From Streptomyces sp. NBC_00440 (GTDB taxonomy: Bacteria > Actinomycetota > Actinomycetes > Streptomycetales > Streptomycetaceae): a stretch of 64,000 nucleotides of DNA. Every line of letters begins with the position of its first letter. Position 1 is the first letter of the stretch. The notes under the pieces were generated by a model. The model saw only the letters and a list, made by a program, of their open reading frames with translations. It did not search any database and was not told the DNA's origin. Position numbers and translations under genes: made by a program. Shown one piece after another: positions 9,142 to 17,871 of this stretch. The DNA lies in contig NZ_CP107921.1 of NCBI RefSeq assembly GCF_036014215.1, positions 5,339,501 to 5,403,500 of the forward strand. The letters are read 5' to 3'.

Positions 9142-9861
9142 GTGTCTGCCGCGCTGATCGTCGTACTCGCCGCCTGCTTCGGCGCCGCCGTGGGGACTCT
9201 GCTGCCGCGCCCCGCCTACCGCCTCGCGGTGGCCCCCGGGACTCCCTGGCACGGGGCCACCCCGTCGGGGCAGCCCATCGCCGGCTGGCTCGGCCCGGCG
9301 CGCGGGACCGACGGCTGGTACGGGCCCAGTACACCGGTGACCGCCGCGGTCACCGCCCTGTGCTGCGCCGCGCTCGCCGCGGCGGCGGGGCCGGTCCCCG
9401 AAGCGGCCGTCTGGGTGCTGCTCGCGCCCGCCCTCGTTCTGCTGGCCCTGGTGGACCGCGCCGTGCAGCGGCTGCCCGACGTCCTCACCCTGCCCATCGT
9501 CGCGGCGACCGCGGCCCTGCTGGGAGCCGCGGCGCTGCTGCCCGGCGCGCGGGGCTCGTGGACGGGCGCCCTGCTCGGCGGACTCGCCCTGGGCGGCGGT
9601 TACTTCGTGCTCTTCCTCATCAACCCCAACGGCATGGGCTTCGGCGACGTCAAACTGGCGGCCGGTCTCGGGGTGGCCCTCGGCTGGTACGGCTGGGGGG
9701 TGCTGCTGCTCGGCACCTTCGCCGGGTTCGTCTACGGCGCGCTCTACGGCGTCGGCCTGATCCTGCGGGGGCGCGCGGGCCGCAAGACCGCGATGCCGTT
9801 CGGCCCCTTCATGGTGGCGGGCGCGCTCACCGGTCTGCTGCTCGGCGGCTTCGGAGCGTAA
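9142..9861 (+). CDS. Prepilin peptidase (A24 family), short form
   Basis: 239 residues with about seven hydrophobic segments. The two catalytic aspartates of A24 aspartyl proteases are visible: D105 (VDRAVQRLPDVL) and D169 in GMGFGDVKLA (164-173). It would cleave the leader of type IV pilin-like or Tad/Flp-type prepilins at the inner face of the membrane. The N-terminal cytoplasmic methylase domain with its cysteine pairs, found in PilD, is absent, as is usual in actinobacteria. No pilin or secretion ATPase gene lies nearby, so the substrate is encoded elsewhere. Confidence 0.9.
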   Translation: MSAALIVVLAACFGAAVGTLLPRPAYRLAVAPGTPWHGATPSGQPIAGWLGPARGTDGWYGPSTPVTAAVTALCCAALAAAAGPVPEAAVWVLLAPALVLLALVDRAVQRLPDVLTLPIVAATAALLGAAALLPGARGSWTGALLGGLALGGGYFVLFLINPNGMGFGDVKLAAGLGVALGWYGWGVLLLGTFAGFVYGALYGVGLILRGRAGRKTAMPFGPFMVAGALTGLLLGGFGA

Positions 9862-9931
9862 TCCCGGAGCGCCGGGGGGCACGGCGTGGCCCCAGCACGA
9901 CTTATGAAGGGTTATGGTGGAAACCCCCCCT

Positions 9932-9974
9932 CGGGCCGGTCCGTATCCCCCCCCACGGACCGGCCCGTTTTTTT
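9932..9974 (+). terminator. Strong intrinsic terminator
   Basis: Perfect 13-bp stem CGGGCCGGTCCGT/ACGGACCGGCCCG (9932-9944 and 9955-9967) followed by seven T residues (9968-9974). This is one of the few classical U-tract terminators in the window. It ends the prepilin peptidase transcript. Confidence 0.9.
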
Positions 9975-10025
9975 ATGCCCCGATTCCCGGCGCCGCGCTT
10001 TCCCGCCCCGCGCCGCTTCCGGGGG

Positions 10026-11063
10026 TCAGCTCCGGCCGGCCCAGATGTTGGTGCCCGCGGTGTCGACGGCGAACGAGTCGATCTCGGTCAGCTCCTCGGC
10101 GGAGAGCGGAGCCGCCGCGAGCGCCGCGACGTTCTCGTCCAGCTGCTTCACGCTGGAGGCGCCGATCAGCGCGGAGGTCATCCGCGGATCGCGCAGCACC
10201 CAGTTCAGTGCCAGCTGCGCCAGGGACTGGCCCCGCCGCTTCGCGATCTCGTTGAGCCCGTTGAGCCGGCGTACGACCTCGTCCGAGAGCAGGTCCGGGT
10301 CGAGCGACTTGCCCTGAGTGGCACGCGAACCCTCCGGGATGCCCTTCAGATACTTGCCGGTGAGCAGGCCCTGCGCGAGCGGCACGAAGGAGATGCAGCC
10401 CATTCCGGCCGTCTCCAGGGTGTCGAGCAGCCCGTCGTCCTCGGTCCAGCGGTTGATCATGGAGTACGAGGGCTGGTGGATCAGGGCGGGGACGCCCATC
10501 TCCTTGAGGATGCGGGCGGCCTCCGCGGTCTGCTCGCTGTTGTACGAGGAGACCCCGACGTACAGCGCCTTGCCCTGCTGCACGGCGGAGGCCAGCGCGC
10601 CCATCGTCTCCTCAAGAGGAGTGTCCGGGTCGAAGCGGTGGGAGTAGAAGATGTCGACGTAGTCGAGACCCATTCGCGTGAGCGAGGCGTCCAGCGAGGA
10701 CAGCAGGTACTTGCGCGAGCCCCACTCGCCGTACGGGCCGGGGTGCATCAGATAGCCGGCCTTGGTCGAAATGACCAGTTCGTCCCGGTAGGGGGTGAAG
10801 TCCTGGGCGAAGAGCTTGCCGAAGTTGAGCTCGGCGGAGCCGGCCGGCGGGCCGTAGTTGTTGGCAAGGTCGAAATGGGTCACACCGGTGTCGAAGGCGC
10901 GGCGGAGGATCGCACGCTGCGAGTCGAGCGTCCGGTCGTCGCCGAAGTTGTGCCACAGGCCGAGCGAGACAGCGGGGAGTTTCAGCCCGCTGCGACCGCT
11001 GCGCCGGTACTCCATGGAGTCGTATCGGTCATCAGCGGCGGAATAACGAAGAGAATCAGTCAC
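10026..11063 (-). CDS. Aldo/keto reductase, YghZ (L-glyceraldehyde-3-phosphate reductase) type
   Basis: 345 residues of the AKR (beta/alpha)8 family. The catalytic tetrad is readable as D65 and Y70 (THFDLANNYGPP), K101 (VISTKAGY) and H142 (DIFYSHRFD). The signature GLWHNFG and the LIGASSVKQLDENV nucleotide-binding region closely follow E. coli YghZ/Gpr, which reduces L-glyceraldehyde 3-phosphate and methylglyoxal with NADPH. The GTG at 11063 is chosen because GGAGGGG lies 4-5 nt before it; longer readings upstream lack such a site. Likely role: detoxification of reactive aldehydes. Confidence 0.88.
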   Translation of the reverse strand: MTDSLRYSAADDRYDSMEYRRSGRSGLKLPAVSLGLWHNFGDDRTLDSQRAILRRAFDTGVTHFDLANNYGPPAGSAELNFGKLFAQDFTPYRDELVISTKAGYLMHPGPYGEWGSRKYLLSSLDASLTRMGLDYVDIFYSHRFDPDTPLEETMGALASAVQQGKALYVGVSSYNSEQTAEAARILKEMGVPALIHQPSYSMINRWTEDDGLLDTLETAGMGCISFVPLAQGLLTGKYLKGIPEGSRATQGKSLDPDLLSDEVVRRLNGLNEIAKRRGQSLAQLALNWVLRDPRMTSALIGASSVKQLDENVAALAAAPLSAEELTEIDSFAVDTAGTNIWAGRS

Positions 11064-11264
11064 AGGCCCCTCCTTATCACGGACTTGTGACAGGCCGGGT
11101 TGGGCTGTCATGACCCCTGCGCAGTACTGTGGCGGCTCGGGCGATTGCCACCGCACGGAGGTCCGGACTCAGTGCTGTGCCGTCCTGGGGGTACGCCTCC
11201 CGGGACCCCAGCCGAAAAGCACGTCGGGCAGGGCGTCCGGCACGACATCGCGAGGTGAATCGCA

Positions 11265-12026
11265 GTGAACTTGCGCGACCTGGTGTACGGGCTCTACGCA
11301 CGTCGGGTGGAAGGCCGCCTCGACCACGACCAGGTGCCCAAGCACATCGGACTCATTCTGGACGGCAACCGGCGCTGGGCCAAGGCGTCCGGAGGCACTG
11401 CCGCGGAGGGCCACAAGGCCGGGGCCGACAAGATCACCGAGTTCCTCGGCTGGTGCGCCGAGACCGAGGTCGAGGTCGCCACGCTCTGGCTGCTGTCGAC
11501 GGACAACTTCGACCGCCCGCAGGAGGAGCTGACCGCGCTCTTCGGCATCATCGAGGACACGGTCAGGGGCCTCGCGGCGGACGGCCGCTGGCGGGTCCAC
11601 CACGTCGGTGCGCTCGACCTGCTCCCCGGGCACACCCAGGCCGTCCTCAAGGAAGCCGAAGAGGCGACCACGGGCAACACCGGGATACTCGTCAATGTCG
11701 CGGTCGGTTACGGCGGGCGCCAGGAGATCGCCGACGCGGTCCGCTCGCTCCTGCTGGAGCACGCCCAGAAGGGCACCTCCTTCGAGGAGCTGGCCGAGAC
11801 CGTCGACGTCGAGCGCATCTCGGAACACCTCTACACGCGCGGCCAGCCCGATCCGGATCTGGTGATCCGCACCAGCGGGGAGCAGCGCCTCTCCGGGTTC
11901 ATGCTCTGGCAGAGCGCGCACTCCGAATATTACTTCTGCGAAGTTTTCTGGCCCGCTTTCCGCAAGGTCGACTTCCTGCGGGCGCTGCGCGACTACGCGG
12001 CCCGCCACCGGCGCTACGGCGCCTGA
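11265..12026 (+). CDS. uppS: Short cis-prenyltransferase (isoprenyl diphosphate synthase, UppS family)
   Basis: 253 residues. The catalytic aspartate D33 lies in HIGLILDGNRRWA. The substrate-binding arginine region DLVIRTSGEQRLSGFMLWQSAHSE and the closing FCEVFWPAFRKVDF are intact. The family condenses isopentenyl diphosphate with cis geometry. Members of this length in actinobacteria make short (Z-farnesyl) or polyprenyl products feeding lipid-carrier synthesis, and product length cannot be read from sequence. The GTG at 11265 follows GAGGTGAATCGCA. The PIN-PhoH gene lies downstream in the same direction. Confidence 0.9.
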   Translation: MNLRDLVYGLYARRVEGRLDHDQVPKHIGLILDGNRRWAKASGGTAAEGHKAGADKITEFLGWCAETEVEVATLWLLSTDNFDRPQEELTALFGIIEDTVRGLAADGRWRVHHVGALDLLPGHTQAVLKEAEEATTGNTGILVNVAVGYGGRQEIADAVRSLLLEHAQKGTSFEELAETVDVERISEHLYTRGQPDPDLVIRTSGEQRLSGFMLWQSAHSEYYFCEVFWPAFRKVDFLRALRDYAARHRRYGA

Positions 12027-12473
12027 GCCTCCCCGGCCCGCGCCCGCCGCACCCCCGTTCGCGCTCTCTTTGCACCCTTTCGGGTTATGGCCTGAACTAT
12101 GCGCTTTCCGAGGGTGGACACCCGGTGGCGCGCAGACGTCGCGCCGGTCAGCCAAGGGTGACGGCCGGATGAAAACCTCCCGTTACGCACCGCCGCTGGC
12201 AGGAACCGGTCGTACGCCTTGGCATGGCAACGGGCGTTCGCGGGAATACCCCTTCCAGGTCGACGTCCGGTCCACGGATGTCGTATCTCAGTGAGCGGCC
12301 CGGTCCGCTCGCCCGGGAGGCCCTTTGCACCAGGACGACCGTGCGGTGAGCGCGGGCGACGTGGAGGGCCGGGTCCGGCCTCCGCGCTGGTGGGGGCCCG
12401 CCCCGGTCCCAGCAGCCCGCGACGCCGTCGCTCCCCGACCTCAGGCTTGTGTCCAAAGGGGGTACGTCCTTCC
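12027..12473. other. 447-nt gap between uppS and PIN-PhoH
   Basis: No convincing gene. A 41-codon reading starts at 12169 behind AAGGGTG but has no recognisable features. A hairpin around GGAGGGCCGG/CCGGCCTCC (about 12363-12384) precedes the PhoH promoter region. I found no known riboswitch signature. Confidence 0.4.
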
Positions 12474-13796
12474 GTGGTGACCAGCACTAAGCGCCGCATG
12501 CCCGACAGGCGCACTTATGTTCTTGACACCAGCGTCCTGCTGGCCGATCCCAACGCCATGACCCGGTTCGACGAGCACGAGGTCGTGCTCCCGATCGTCG
12601 TGGTCACGGAACTGGAGGCCAAGAGGCACCATCCGGAGCTCGGATACTTCGCCCGGCAGGCGCTGCGCCTGCTGGACGACTTCCGGGTGAGGTACGGACG
12701 TCTCGACGCCCCTCTTCCCATGGGCGAACTCGGCGGGACCCTCCGTGTCGAACTCAACCACTCGGATCCCAGCGTGCTCCCGGCCGGCTACCGGCTCGGG
12801 GACAACGACTCACGCATCCTCGCGGTCGCGCGCAACCTCCAGGCCGAGGGATTCGACGTCACCGTCGTCTCCAAGGACCTGCCGCTGCGCATCAAGGCCT
12901 CGTCCGTGGGGCTCCTCGCCGAGGAGTACCGCGCCGAACTGGCGATCACGGACTCCGGCTACACGGGGATGAGTGAACTGACCCTCTCGCCCGACCAGGT
13001 GGACCTGCTCTTCTCCGAGGACACCCTGTATGTACCGGAGGCCGCCGAACTGCCCGTACACACCGGCATGGTGCTCCAGTCCGAGCGCGGCAAGGCGCTG
13101 GGCCGGATCACGGCCGAGGGCAATGTGAAACTCGTACGGGGCGACCGCGAGGCCTTCGGGCTGCACGGTCGCAGCGCCGAGCAGCGCATCGCGCTCGATC
13201 TGCTCCTCGATCCGGACATCGGCATCATCTCGATGGGCGGCAGGGCCGGCACCGGCAAGTCCGCACTGGCGCTCTGCGCGGGGCTTGAGGCCGTCCTGGA
13301 GCGCAGGCAGCACCAGAAGGTGATGGTCTTCCGTCCGCTGTACGCGGTCGGCGGGCAGGAACTCGGCTATCTGCCCGGCTCCGAGTCCGAGAAGATGGGG
13401 CCCTGGGCGCAGGCGGTCTTCGACACGCTCTCCTCGGTGACGAGCCGGGACGTGATCGAGGAAGTGGTCGGACGGGGCATGCTCGAAGTCCTGCCGCTCA
13501 CTCATATCCGGGGCCGCTCACTGCACGACGCGTTCGTCATCGTGGACGAGGCCCAGTCCCTGGAGCGGAACGTCCTGCTGACGGTGCTCTCCCGGATTGG
13601 CTCGAACTCGCGGGTCGTACTGACCCACGACGTCGCCCAGCGGGACAACCTGCGGGTCGGCCGGTACGACGGAGTGGTCGCTGTAGTGGAGAAACTGAAG
13701 GGGCATCCGCTCTTCGCCCATGTCACCCTCACCCGGTCCGAGCGCTCGCAGATCGCCGCGCTGGTGACCGAAATGCTGGAGGACGGACAGCTCTAG
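12474..13796 (+). CDS. phoH2: PIN domain-PhoH ATPase fusion (PhoH2 type)
   Basis: 440 residues. The N-terminal PIN nuclease domain begins [14 protein letters not shown] with metal-binding D18. The PhoH/helicase domain carries Walker [10 protein letters not shown] at residues 255-263 and Walker B VIVDEAQ with D358-E359. The PhoH2 class couples ATP-dependent RNA unwinding to PIN ribonuclease cleavage; in mycobacteria it is controlled with an antitoxin-like leader. Tandem in-frame GTG codons at 12474 and 12477 follow AAAGGGGG. Expected role: RNA turnover or stress adaptation in the cytoplasm. Confidence 0.92.
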   Translation: MVTSTKRRMPDRRTYVLDTSVLLADPNAMTRFDEHEVVLPIVVVTELEAKRHHPELGYFARQALRLLDDFRVRYGRLDAPLPMGELGGTLRVELNHSDPSVLPAGYRLGDNDSRILAVARNLQAEGFDVTVVSKDLPLRIKASSVGLLAEEYRAELAITDSGYTGMSELTLSPDQVDLLFSEDTLYVPEAAELPVHTGMVLQSERGKALGRITAEGNVKLVRGDREAFGLHGRSAEQRIALDLLLDPDIGIISMGGRAGTGKSALALCAGLEAVLERRQHQKVMVFRPLYAVGGQELGYLPGSESEKMGPWAQAVFDTLSSVTSRDVIEEVVGRGMLEVLPLTHIRGRSLHDAFVIVDEAQSLERNVLLTVLSRIGSNSRVVLTHDVAQRDNLRVGRYDGVVAVVEKLKGHPLFAHVTLTRSERSQIAALVTEMLEDGQL

Positions 13797-13893
13797 AGGG
13801 ACTGCCGGAAGGTACGGCCGGAGAAGGTATGGGCAGAAGGTGTGGCCAGTAGGTATTGCCAGACACCGGCCCGTACGGTACTGGTCAGTTGAA

Positions 13894-13929
13894 GCCGCCC
13901 GGCAAGGCGCAGGAGCCTAGCCGGGCGGT
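13894..13929 (+). terminator. Terminator hairpin after PIN-PhoH
   Basis: GCCGCCCGGC (13894-13903) pairs perfectly with GCCGGGCGGT (13920-13929, one G-U), followed by a T-rich TCTCTGTT. Confidence 0.75.
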
Positions 13930-14257
13930 TCTCTGTTGCGCAGCGTTCTCCAGAAAACTCGTGCGCCAAACGGGGTGTGAGCTTTAACACTCGGCCGACG
14001 TTTGCCTTGAAGCGTGGGCTTCGGGCAGAGTCTTGCTTCCGTCAGGCCCCGCATACGGCACACGTCCACCCTCAGGGGTGTAGCACCACACAACTCAACA
14101 CTTGCCGCCGTATGCCGCCCGAGCACCACGCGGCACTTCCGTAAGGGAGTTGCCCACCGGGTCAGTGCCTCCCGTGACCTGTACGCCAGGGAGGCCCGCG
14201 CCAGGGGCACGATTGCGTCCGCGAGGTCACGAGCGGTCGCTGCTGGAAGGAAACCGT
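13930..14257. other. Upstream region of the SLT transglycosylase gene
   Basis: 328 nt without a convincing gene. Streptomyces cell-wall hydrolase genes often carry a cyclic-di-AMP (ydaO) riboswitch here. I looked for its conserved blocks and did not find them. GGAAGG just before 14258 is the ribosome binding site. Confidence 0.45.
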
Positions 14258-14968
14258 GTGAGCCGGATTTCGGTCCGGGGATTCGCGGTGGCGTCAGCCA
14301 CTGCGGTCACCACCGTAGGAGCAGTTGTCGGCGTCGCATCGGGCAGCACGATGCCCGCAGGCGACAACATCGATGCAGCCTCCGCCGCGGACACGACGAC
14401 TCTCGCAGACATTCCTGATGGTCAGCAGGCCCAGGTCGCGTCGCTGACGGAGCAGGCAGACACCCAGGCGGTGCAGGCCGACGCGGCAGCGAAGAAGTCC
14501 GCGGAGGAGTCGGCCCGTATCCAGGCCGCCAAGGACGCGAAGTCCAAGAAGGAAGCTGCTGACGAGGCAGTTGCCAAGGCCAAGGAGGCCGCGAAGAAGC
14601 GTGCCGAGCAGAAGAAGCTGGAATCCAGCCGCTCTTCTGTCCGTGACGCCAGCAGCTTCTCGTCGCAGGGCTCGTACACGGCCGCACAGGTCCAGGCCAT
14701 GGCACGGCAGATGATGCCGTCCGACCAGTTCCAGTGCTTCAGCAATATCGTGAGCCATGAGTCCGGCTGGAACTACAAGGCGACCAACCCCGGTTCCGGC
14801 GCCTACGGTCTCGTGCAGGCTCTCCCGGGCTCGAAGATGTCGAGCGCGGGTGCCGACTGGCAGACCAATCCGGCCACGCAGATAAAGTGGGGCCTGAACT
14901 ACATGAACAGCCGCTACCAGAGCCCCTGTGGTGCGTGGTCGTTCTGGCAGGCCAACAGCTGGTATTAG
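14258..14968 (+). CDS. Secreted lytic transglycosylase (SLT-like domain)
   Basis: 236 residues. An N-terminal signal sequence (about 1-30, VRGFAVASATAVTTVGAVVGVASG) is followed by an Ala/Lys/Glu-rich predicted coiled coil (about 60-125) and a C-terminal SLT-like domain. Candidate catalytic E168 is in VSHESGWNYKA, with the later GAYGLVQALPGSKM and WGLNYMNSRY blocks. It would cleave peptidoglycan glycan strands outside the membrane. The short tail ends in Trp-Tyr, as is common in this Streptomyces family. The GTG at 14258 is supported by GGAAGG. The coiled coil may tether or dimerise the enzyme. Confidence 0.88.
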   Translation: MSRISVRGFAVASATAVTTVGAVVGVASGSTMPAGDNIDAASAADTTTLADIPDGQQAQVASLTEQADTQAVQADAAAKKSAEESARIQAAKDAKSKKEAADEAVAKAKEAAKKRAEQKKLESSRSSVRDASSFSSQGSYTAAQVQAMARQMMPSDQFQCFSNIVSHESGWNYKATNPGSGAYGLVQALPGSKMSSAGADWQTNPATQIKWGLNYMNSRYQSPCGAWSFWQANSWY

Positions 14969-14989
14969 AGCGGCTTGTCCGCTCAACTC

Positions 14990-15028
14990 CATGGAGCCCC
15001 CCGCCGTCCTTCGGTGGGGGGCTCCATG
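14990..15028 (+). terminator. Long hairpin after SLT gene
   Basis: A 16-bp stem, CATGGAGCCCCCCGCC with GGTGGGGGGCTCCATG (one G-U pair) and a 7-nt loop, 22 nt after the SLT stop codon. There is no T-tract. Confidence 0.75.
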
Positions 15029-15079
15029 CGTGTACGGTCGGCTCCGGATGGGGCGCGCGTTCGGGGGAAGAGGAAAAGG

Positions 15080-16522
15080 ATGTCGAAACTGCCGGACTGG
15101 CTCGGACGCGTGGGCTCTGAACTCACCCACATGGGTGAAAGGTTGGAGGAACGCCGTTCCGCGGACGATGCGGACGGCGCCGCCGACGGAACGGGGACCG
15201 CGTCGCACGGCGGACCCGGCGGGCCCGGCCATCCGGCGCCCGGTCAGGTGCCGCCGCCCCCGGACTACGCGCCGGCCGTCGCGGCCCGCCCCGACCCGGT
15301 GGCCGCCGTGCCGTGGGGGATGCGGGTGGCCGCCGAGGCGGGCTGGCGTCTCCTCGTCCTCGCGGGGACCCTCTGGGTGCTGATGCGGGTCATCAGCACC
15401 ATCCAGCTGGTCGTCCTCGCGTTCGTCGGCGCGCTGCTCGTCACCGCGCTCCTCCAGCCGACGGTCGCCAGGCTCCGGCGGGCCGGCCTGCCACGGGGGC
15501 TGGCCACCGCGCTGACCGCGATCCTGGGCTTCGTCATCATGGGCCTGGTCGGCTGGTTCGTGGTCTGGCAGGTGATGGAGAACCTGGACACGGTCTCCAG
15601 CCGGGTCCAGGAGGGCATCCAGGAGTTGCGGCGCTGGCTGCTGCACAGCCCGTTCCATGTGACGGACAAGCAGATCAATGAGATCGCCAAGAACCTCAGC
15701 GACACCGTCGGCACCAACACGAACGAGATCACGTCGGCCGGCCTCCAAGGGGTCACGGTCATGGTGGAGTTCCTCACCGGGATGCTGCTGGCGATGTTCT
15801 CGACCCTCTTCCTGCTGTACGACGGGGCGCGCATCTGGCAGTGGATGCTCAAGCTCGTCCCGGCGCAGGCCCGTCCGGGGGTGGCGGGCGCCGGGCCGCG
15901 TGCCTGGCGGACGCTGACCGCGTATGTGCGCGGCACGGTGATAGTGGCGCTGATCGACGCGATCTTCATCGGGCTCGGGCTGTTCTTCCTCGATGTGCCG
16001 CTGGCCGTGCCGCTGGCCGTCTTCATCTTCCTGTTCGCGTTCATCCCGCTGGTGGGCGCGGTGATGTCCGGTGCGCTCGCGGTGGTCGTCGCGCTGGTGA
16101 CCCAGGGCCCGTTCACGGCGCTGATGGTCCTGATCGTGGTACTGGCCGTACAGCAGATCGAGGGCCATGTGCTCCAGCCGTTCATCCTCGGCCGAGCGGT
16201 GCGGGTCCATCCGCTGGCGGTGGTCCTCTCGGTGGCCGCCGGCGGCATGATCGCCGGAATCGGCGGAGCGGTGGTGGCGGTTCCGCTGGTGGCGGTGACC
16301 AACACGGTGGTCGGCTACCTCCGTGCGTACAGCATGGAGACCGCTCTGCGGGCCGCACCCCAGCAGCAGAAGGAGACCCAGGCCCAGGCGGCGGCTCAGG
16401 CAGCGGACCGGACAGCGCCCCAGGCAGCGGCTCAGGCTCCGGCGCCCCCGGAGTCCGAGCCCGAGCCCGGTCCGGAGCCCGACGTCGGGAGCCCGGCACT
16501 CGGGACCGAGCTGCCCGAGTGA
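15080..16522 (+). CDS. AI-2E transporter family (PerM-like) membrane protein
   Basis: 480 residues. A hydrophilic, Pro/Gly-rich N-terminus (1-75) is followed by about eight membrane segments in the 2+1+5 arrangement of the AI-2E exporter family. This includes the conserved FIFLFAFIPLVGAVMSGALAV and the EGHVLQPFILGRAVRVHPLAVV signature. The tail (about 425-480) is Gln/Ala/Pro-rich and disordered. The family is poorly understood: members have been linked to autoinducer-2 or ion export. The ATG at 15080 is preceded by AGAGGAAAAGG. It converges on ahpD. Confidence 0.85.
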   Translation: MSKLPDWLGRVGSELTHMGERLEERRSADDADGAADGTGTASHGGPGGPGHPAPGQVPPPPDYAPAVAARPDPVAAVPWGMRVAAEAGWRLLVLAGTLWVLMRVISTIQLVVLAFVGALLVTALLQPTVARLRRAGLPRGLATALTAILGFVIMGLVGWFVVWQVMENLDTVSSRVQEGIQELRRWLLHSPFHVTDKQINEIAKNLSDTVGTNTNEITSAGLQGVTVMVEFLTGMLLAMFSTLFLLYDGARIWQWMLKLVPAQARPGVAGAGPRAWRTLTAYVRGTVIVALIDAIFIGLGLFFLDVPLAVPLAVFIFLFAFIPLVGAVMSGALAVVVALVTQGPFTALMVLIVVLAVQQIEGHVLQPFILGRAVRVHPLAVVLSVAAGGMIAGIGGAVVAVPLVAVTNTVVGYLRAYSMETALRAAPQQQKETQAQAAAQAADRTAPQAAAQAPAPPESEPEPGPEPDVGSPALGTELPE

Positions 16523-16582
16523 CAGCCGGGGCGGAGGCGGCGTCAGGAACAGCTGTCCTCCGCCGGCCCCACAACGGCAGCA

Positions 16583-16624
16583 GAAAGCCCCGGTGGTGCG
16601 TTTCCGCACATCACCGGGGCTTTC
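16583..16624. terminator. Bidirectional terminator between AI-2E gene and ahpD
   Basis: GAAAGCCCCGGTGGTGCG (16583-16600) pairs with CGCACATCACCGGGGCTTTC (16605-16624, a bulge and one mismatch). AAA/TTT edges give a short U-tract in both directions. Confidence 0.85.
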
Positions 16625-16640
16625 GTGGATGCCGTTACCG

Positions 16641-17174
16641 TTACTCGGCCAGGACGGCCTCGGCGTCGAGTGTCACGCCGACCGCCTGCAGCACGGAGGC
16701 GATCTTGAAGGCCTCCTGGATGGTCTCGCGGTCCACGCCCGCCTTGCGGAGCACCTGCTCGTGCGAGTCGAGGCACTGGCCGCAGCCGTTGATCGCGGAG
16801 ACGGCGAGCGACCAGAGCTCGAAGTCGGCCTTCTCCACACCGGGGTTGCCGATCACGTTCATCCGCAGACCGGCGCGGAGCGTCCCGTACTCCGGGTCCG
16901 ACAGCAGGTGCCGGGTCCGGTAGAAGACGTTGTTCATCGCCATGACGGCCGCCGCGGACCGGGCCGCGGTGTACGCCTCGGGGGAGAGGTTCGCCTTCGC
17001 CTCCGGCTCCAGCTCACGCAGCACCAGCGGGGAGCGCGAAGCGATGGCGCAGGCGAGGACGGTGCCCCACAGCTGCTGCTTCGGCAGGTCGCTGTTGCCG
17101 ATCACCGAACCGAGGTTCAGCTTCAGGTCCTTGGCGTAGTCCGGTATTGCGGACTTCAGTTCGTCGAGTGACAT
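16641..17174 (-). CDS. ahpD: Alkylhydroperoxidase AhpD
   Basis: 177 residues, the standard length. The catalytic CxxC with nearby histidine is C131-C134-H138 ([13 protein letters not shown]). In actinobacteria AhpD uses this thiol pair, fed by lipoylated proteins, to reduce AhpC and organic peroxides. It lies 12 nt downstream of ahpC and is surely co-transcribed with it. Control by the divergent oxyR is expected from the conserved oxyR/ahpCD arrangement in Streptomyces. Confidence 0.96.
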   Translation of the reverse strand: MSLDELKSAIPDYAKDLKLNLGSVIGNSDLPKQQLWGTVLACAIASRSPLVLRELEPEAKANLSPEAYTAARSAAAVMAMNNVFYRTRHLLSDPEYGTLRAGLRMNVIGNPGVEKADFELWSLAVSAINGCGQCLDSHEQVLRKAGVDRETIQEAFKIASVLQAVGVTLDAEAVLAE

Positions 17175-17186
17175 CGTGGAATCAGC

Positions 17187-17741
17187 TCACTCGCCCGAGA
17201 GGAGCGCGACCGGGTCCAGGGTGTTCTCGCCCTTGGTCCAGTTGCAGGGGCACAGCTCGTCGGTCTGCAGGGCGTCGAGGACCCGCAGGACCTCCTTGGG
17301 GTTACGGCCCACGGAACCGGCGGTCACCATCGTGAACTGGATCTCGTTGTTCTGGTCGACGATGAAGACGGCGCGCTGTGCGAAGCCGTCCTCGCCCTCG
17401 ATGCCGAGGTCGCGCATCAGCTCGTGCTTCGAGTCGGCGAGCATCGGGAAGGGCAGGTCGGTGAGGTCCGGGTGGTCCTTGCGCCAGGCGTGGTGCACGA
17501 ACTCGGAGTCACCGGAGAAGCCGAGGACCTGGGCGTCGCGGTCGGCGAACTCCTCGTTCAGCTTGCCGAAGGCGGCGATCTCGGTCGGGCACACGAAGGT
17601 GAAGTCCTTGGGCCACGCGAAGACGATCTTCCACTTGCCTTCGTAGGTCTTGTGGTCGATCTGCGCGAACTCCTTGCCGCTCTCCAGCGACACACAGGCA
17701 GTCAGGTCGAACTGGGGGAACTGGTCACCGACAGTGAGCAC
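17187..17741 (-). CDS. ahpC: Peroxiredoxin AhpC
   Basis: 184 residues. The peroxidatic cysteine is C51 in DFTFVCPTE. The C-terminal resolving region reads LCPCNW with C164 and C166, an actinobacterial AhpC pattern. It reduces hydrogen peroxide, alkyl peroxides and peroxynitrite in the cytoplasm and is recycled by AhpD. The start at 17741 is preceded by AAGGAGAG. Its promoter region is shared with divergent oxyR and contains an OxyR-type dyad. Confidence 0.97.
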   Translation of the reverse strand: MLTVGDQFPQFDLTACVSLESGKEFAQIDHKTYEGKWKIVFAWPKDFTFVCPTEIAAFGKLNEEFADRDAQVLGFSGDSEFVHHAWRKDHPDLTDLPFPMLADSKHELMRDLGIEGEDGFAQRAVFIVDQNNEIQFTMVTAGSVGRNPKEVLRVLDALQTDELCPCNWTKGENTLDPVALLSGE

Positions 17742-17817
17742 GTACTCTCCTTGCAGCTGCGGAATTCCCTTTTGGGGCGTTCCTGGGGGTTGGACGGGTT
17801 ACAGAGTGACACAGGAT

Positions 17818-17836
17818 CTATTGATCACAGAAATAG
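17818..17836. promoter_or_regulatory. Candidate OxyR binding dyad
   Basis: CTAT-N11-ATAG (17818-17821 and 17833-17836) lies between the divergent ahpC and oxyR starts. OxyR sites are built from ATAG/CTAT half-sites. The location fits peroxide-dependent activation of ahpC and autoregulation of oxyR. Confidence 0.55.
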
Positions 17837-17871
17837 CTAGACTTGCTTGTCGTGATCGGAGGTACCTATCA

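Noticed and set aside
12169..12294. 41-codon reading between uppS and PIN-PhoH behind AAGGGTG
   Set aside because: No domain, signal or codon bias supports it, and other starts in the gap look equally good. Mentioned only in the gap description.
13930..14257. Cyclic-di-AMP (ydaO) riboswitch before the SLT gene
   Set aside because: This element is common upstream of Streptomyces cell-wall hydrolases, but its conserved sequence blocks are not present here.
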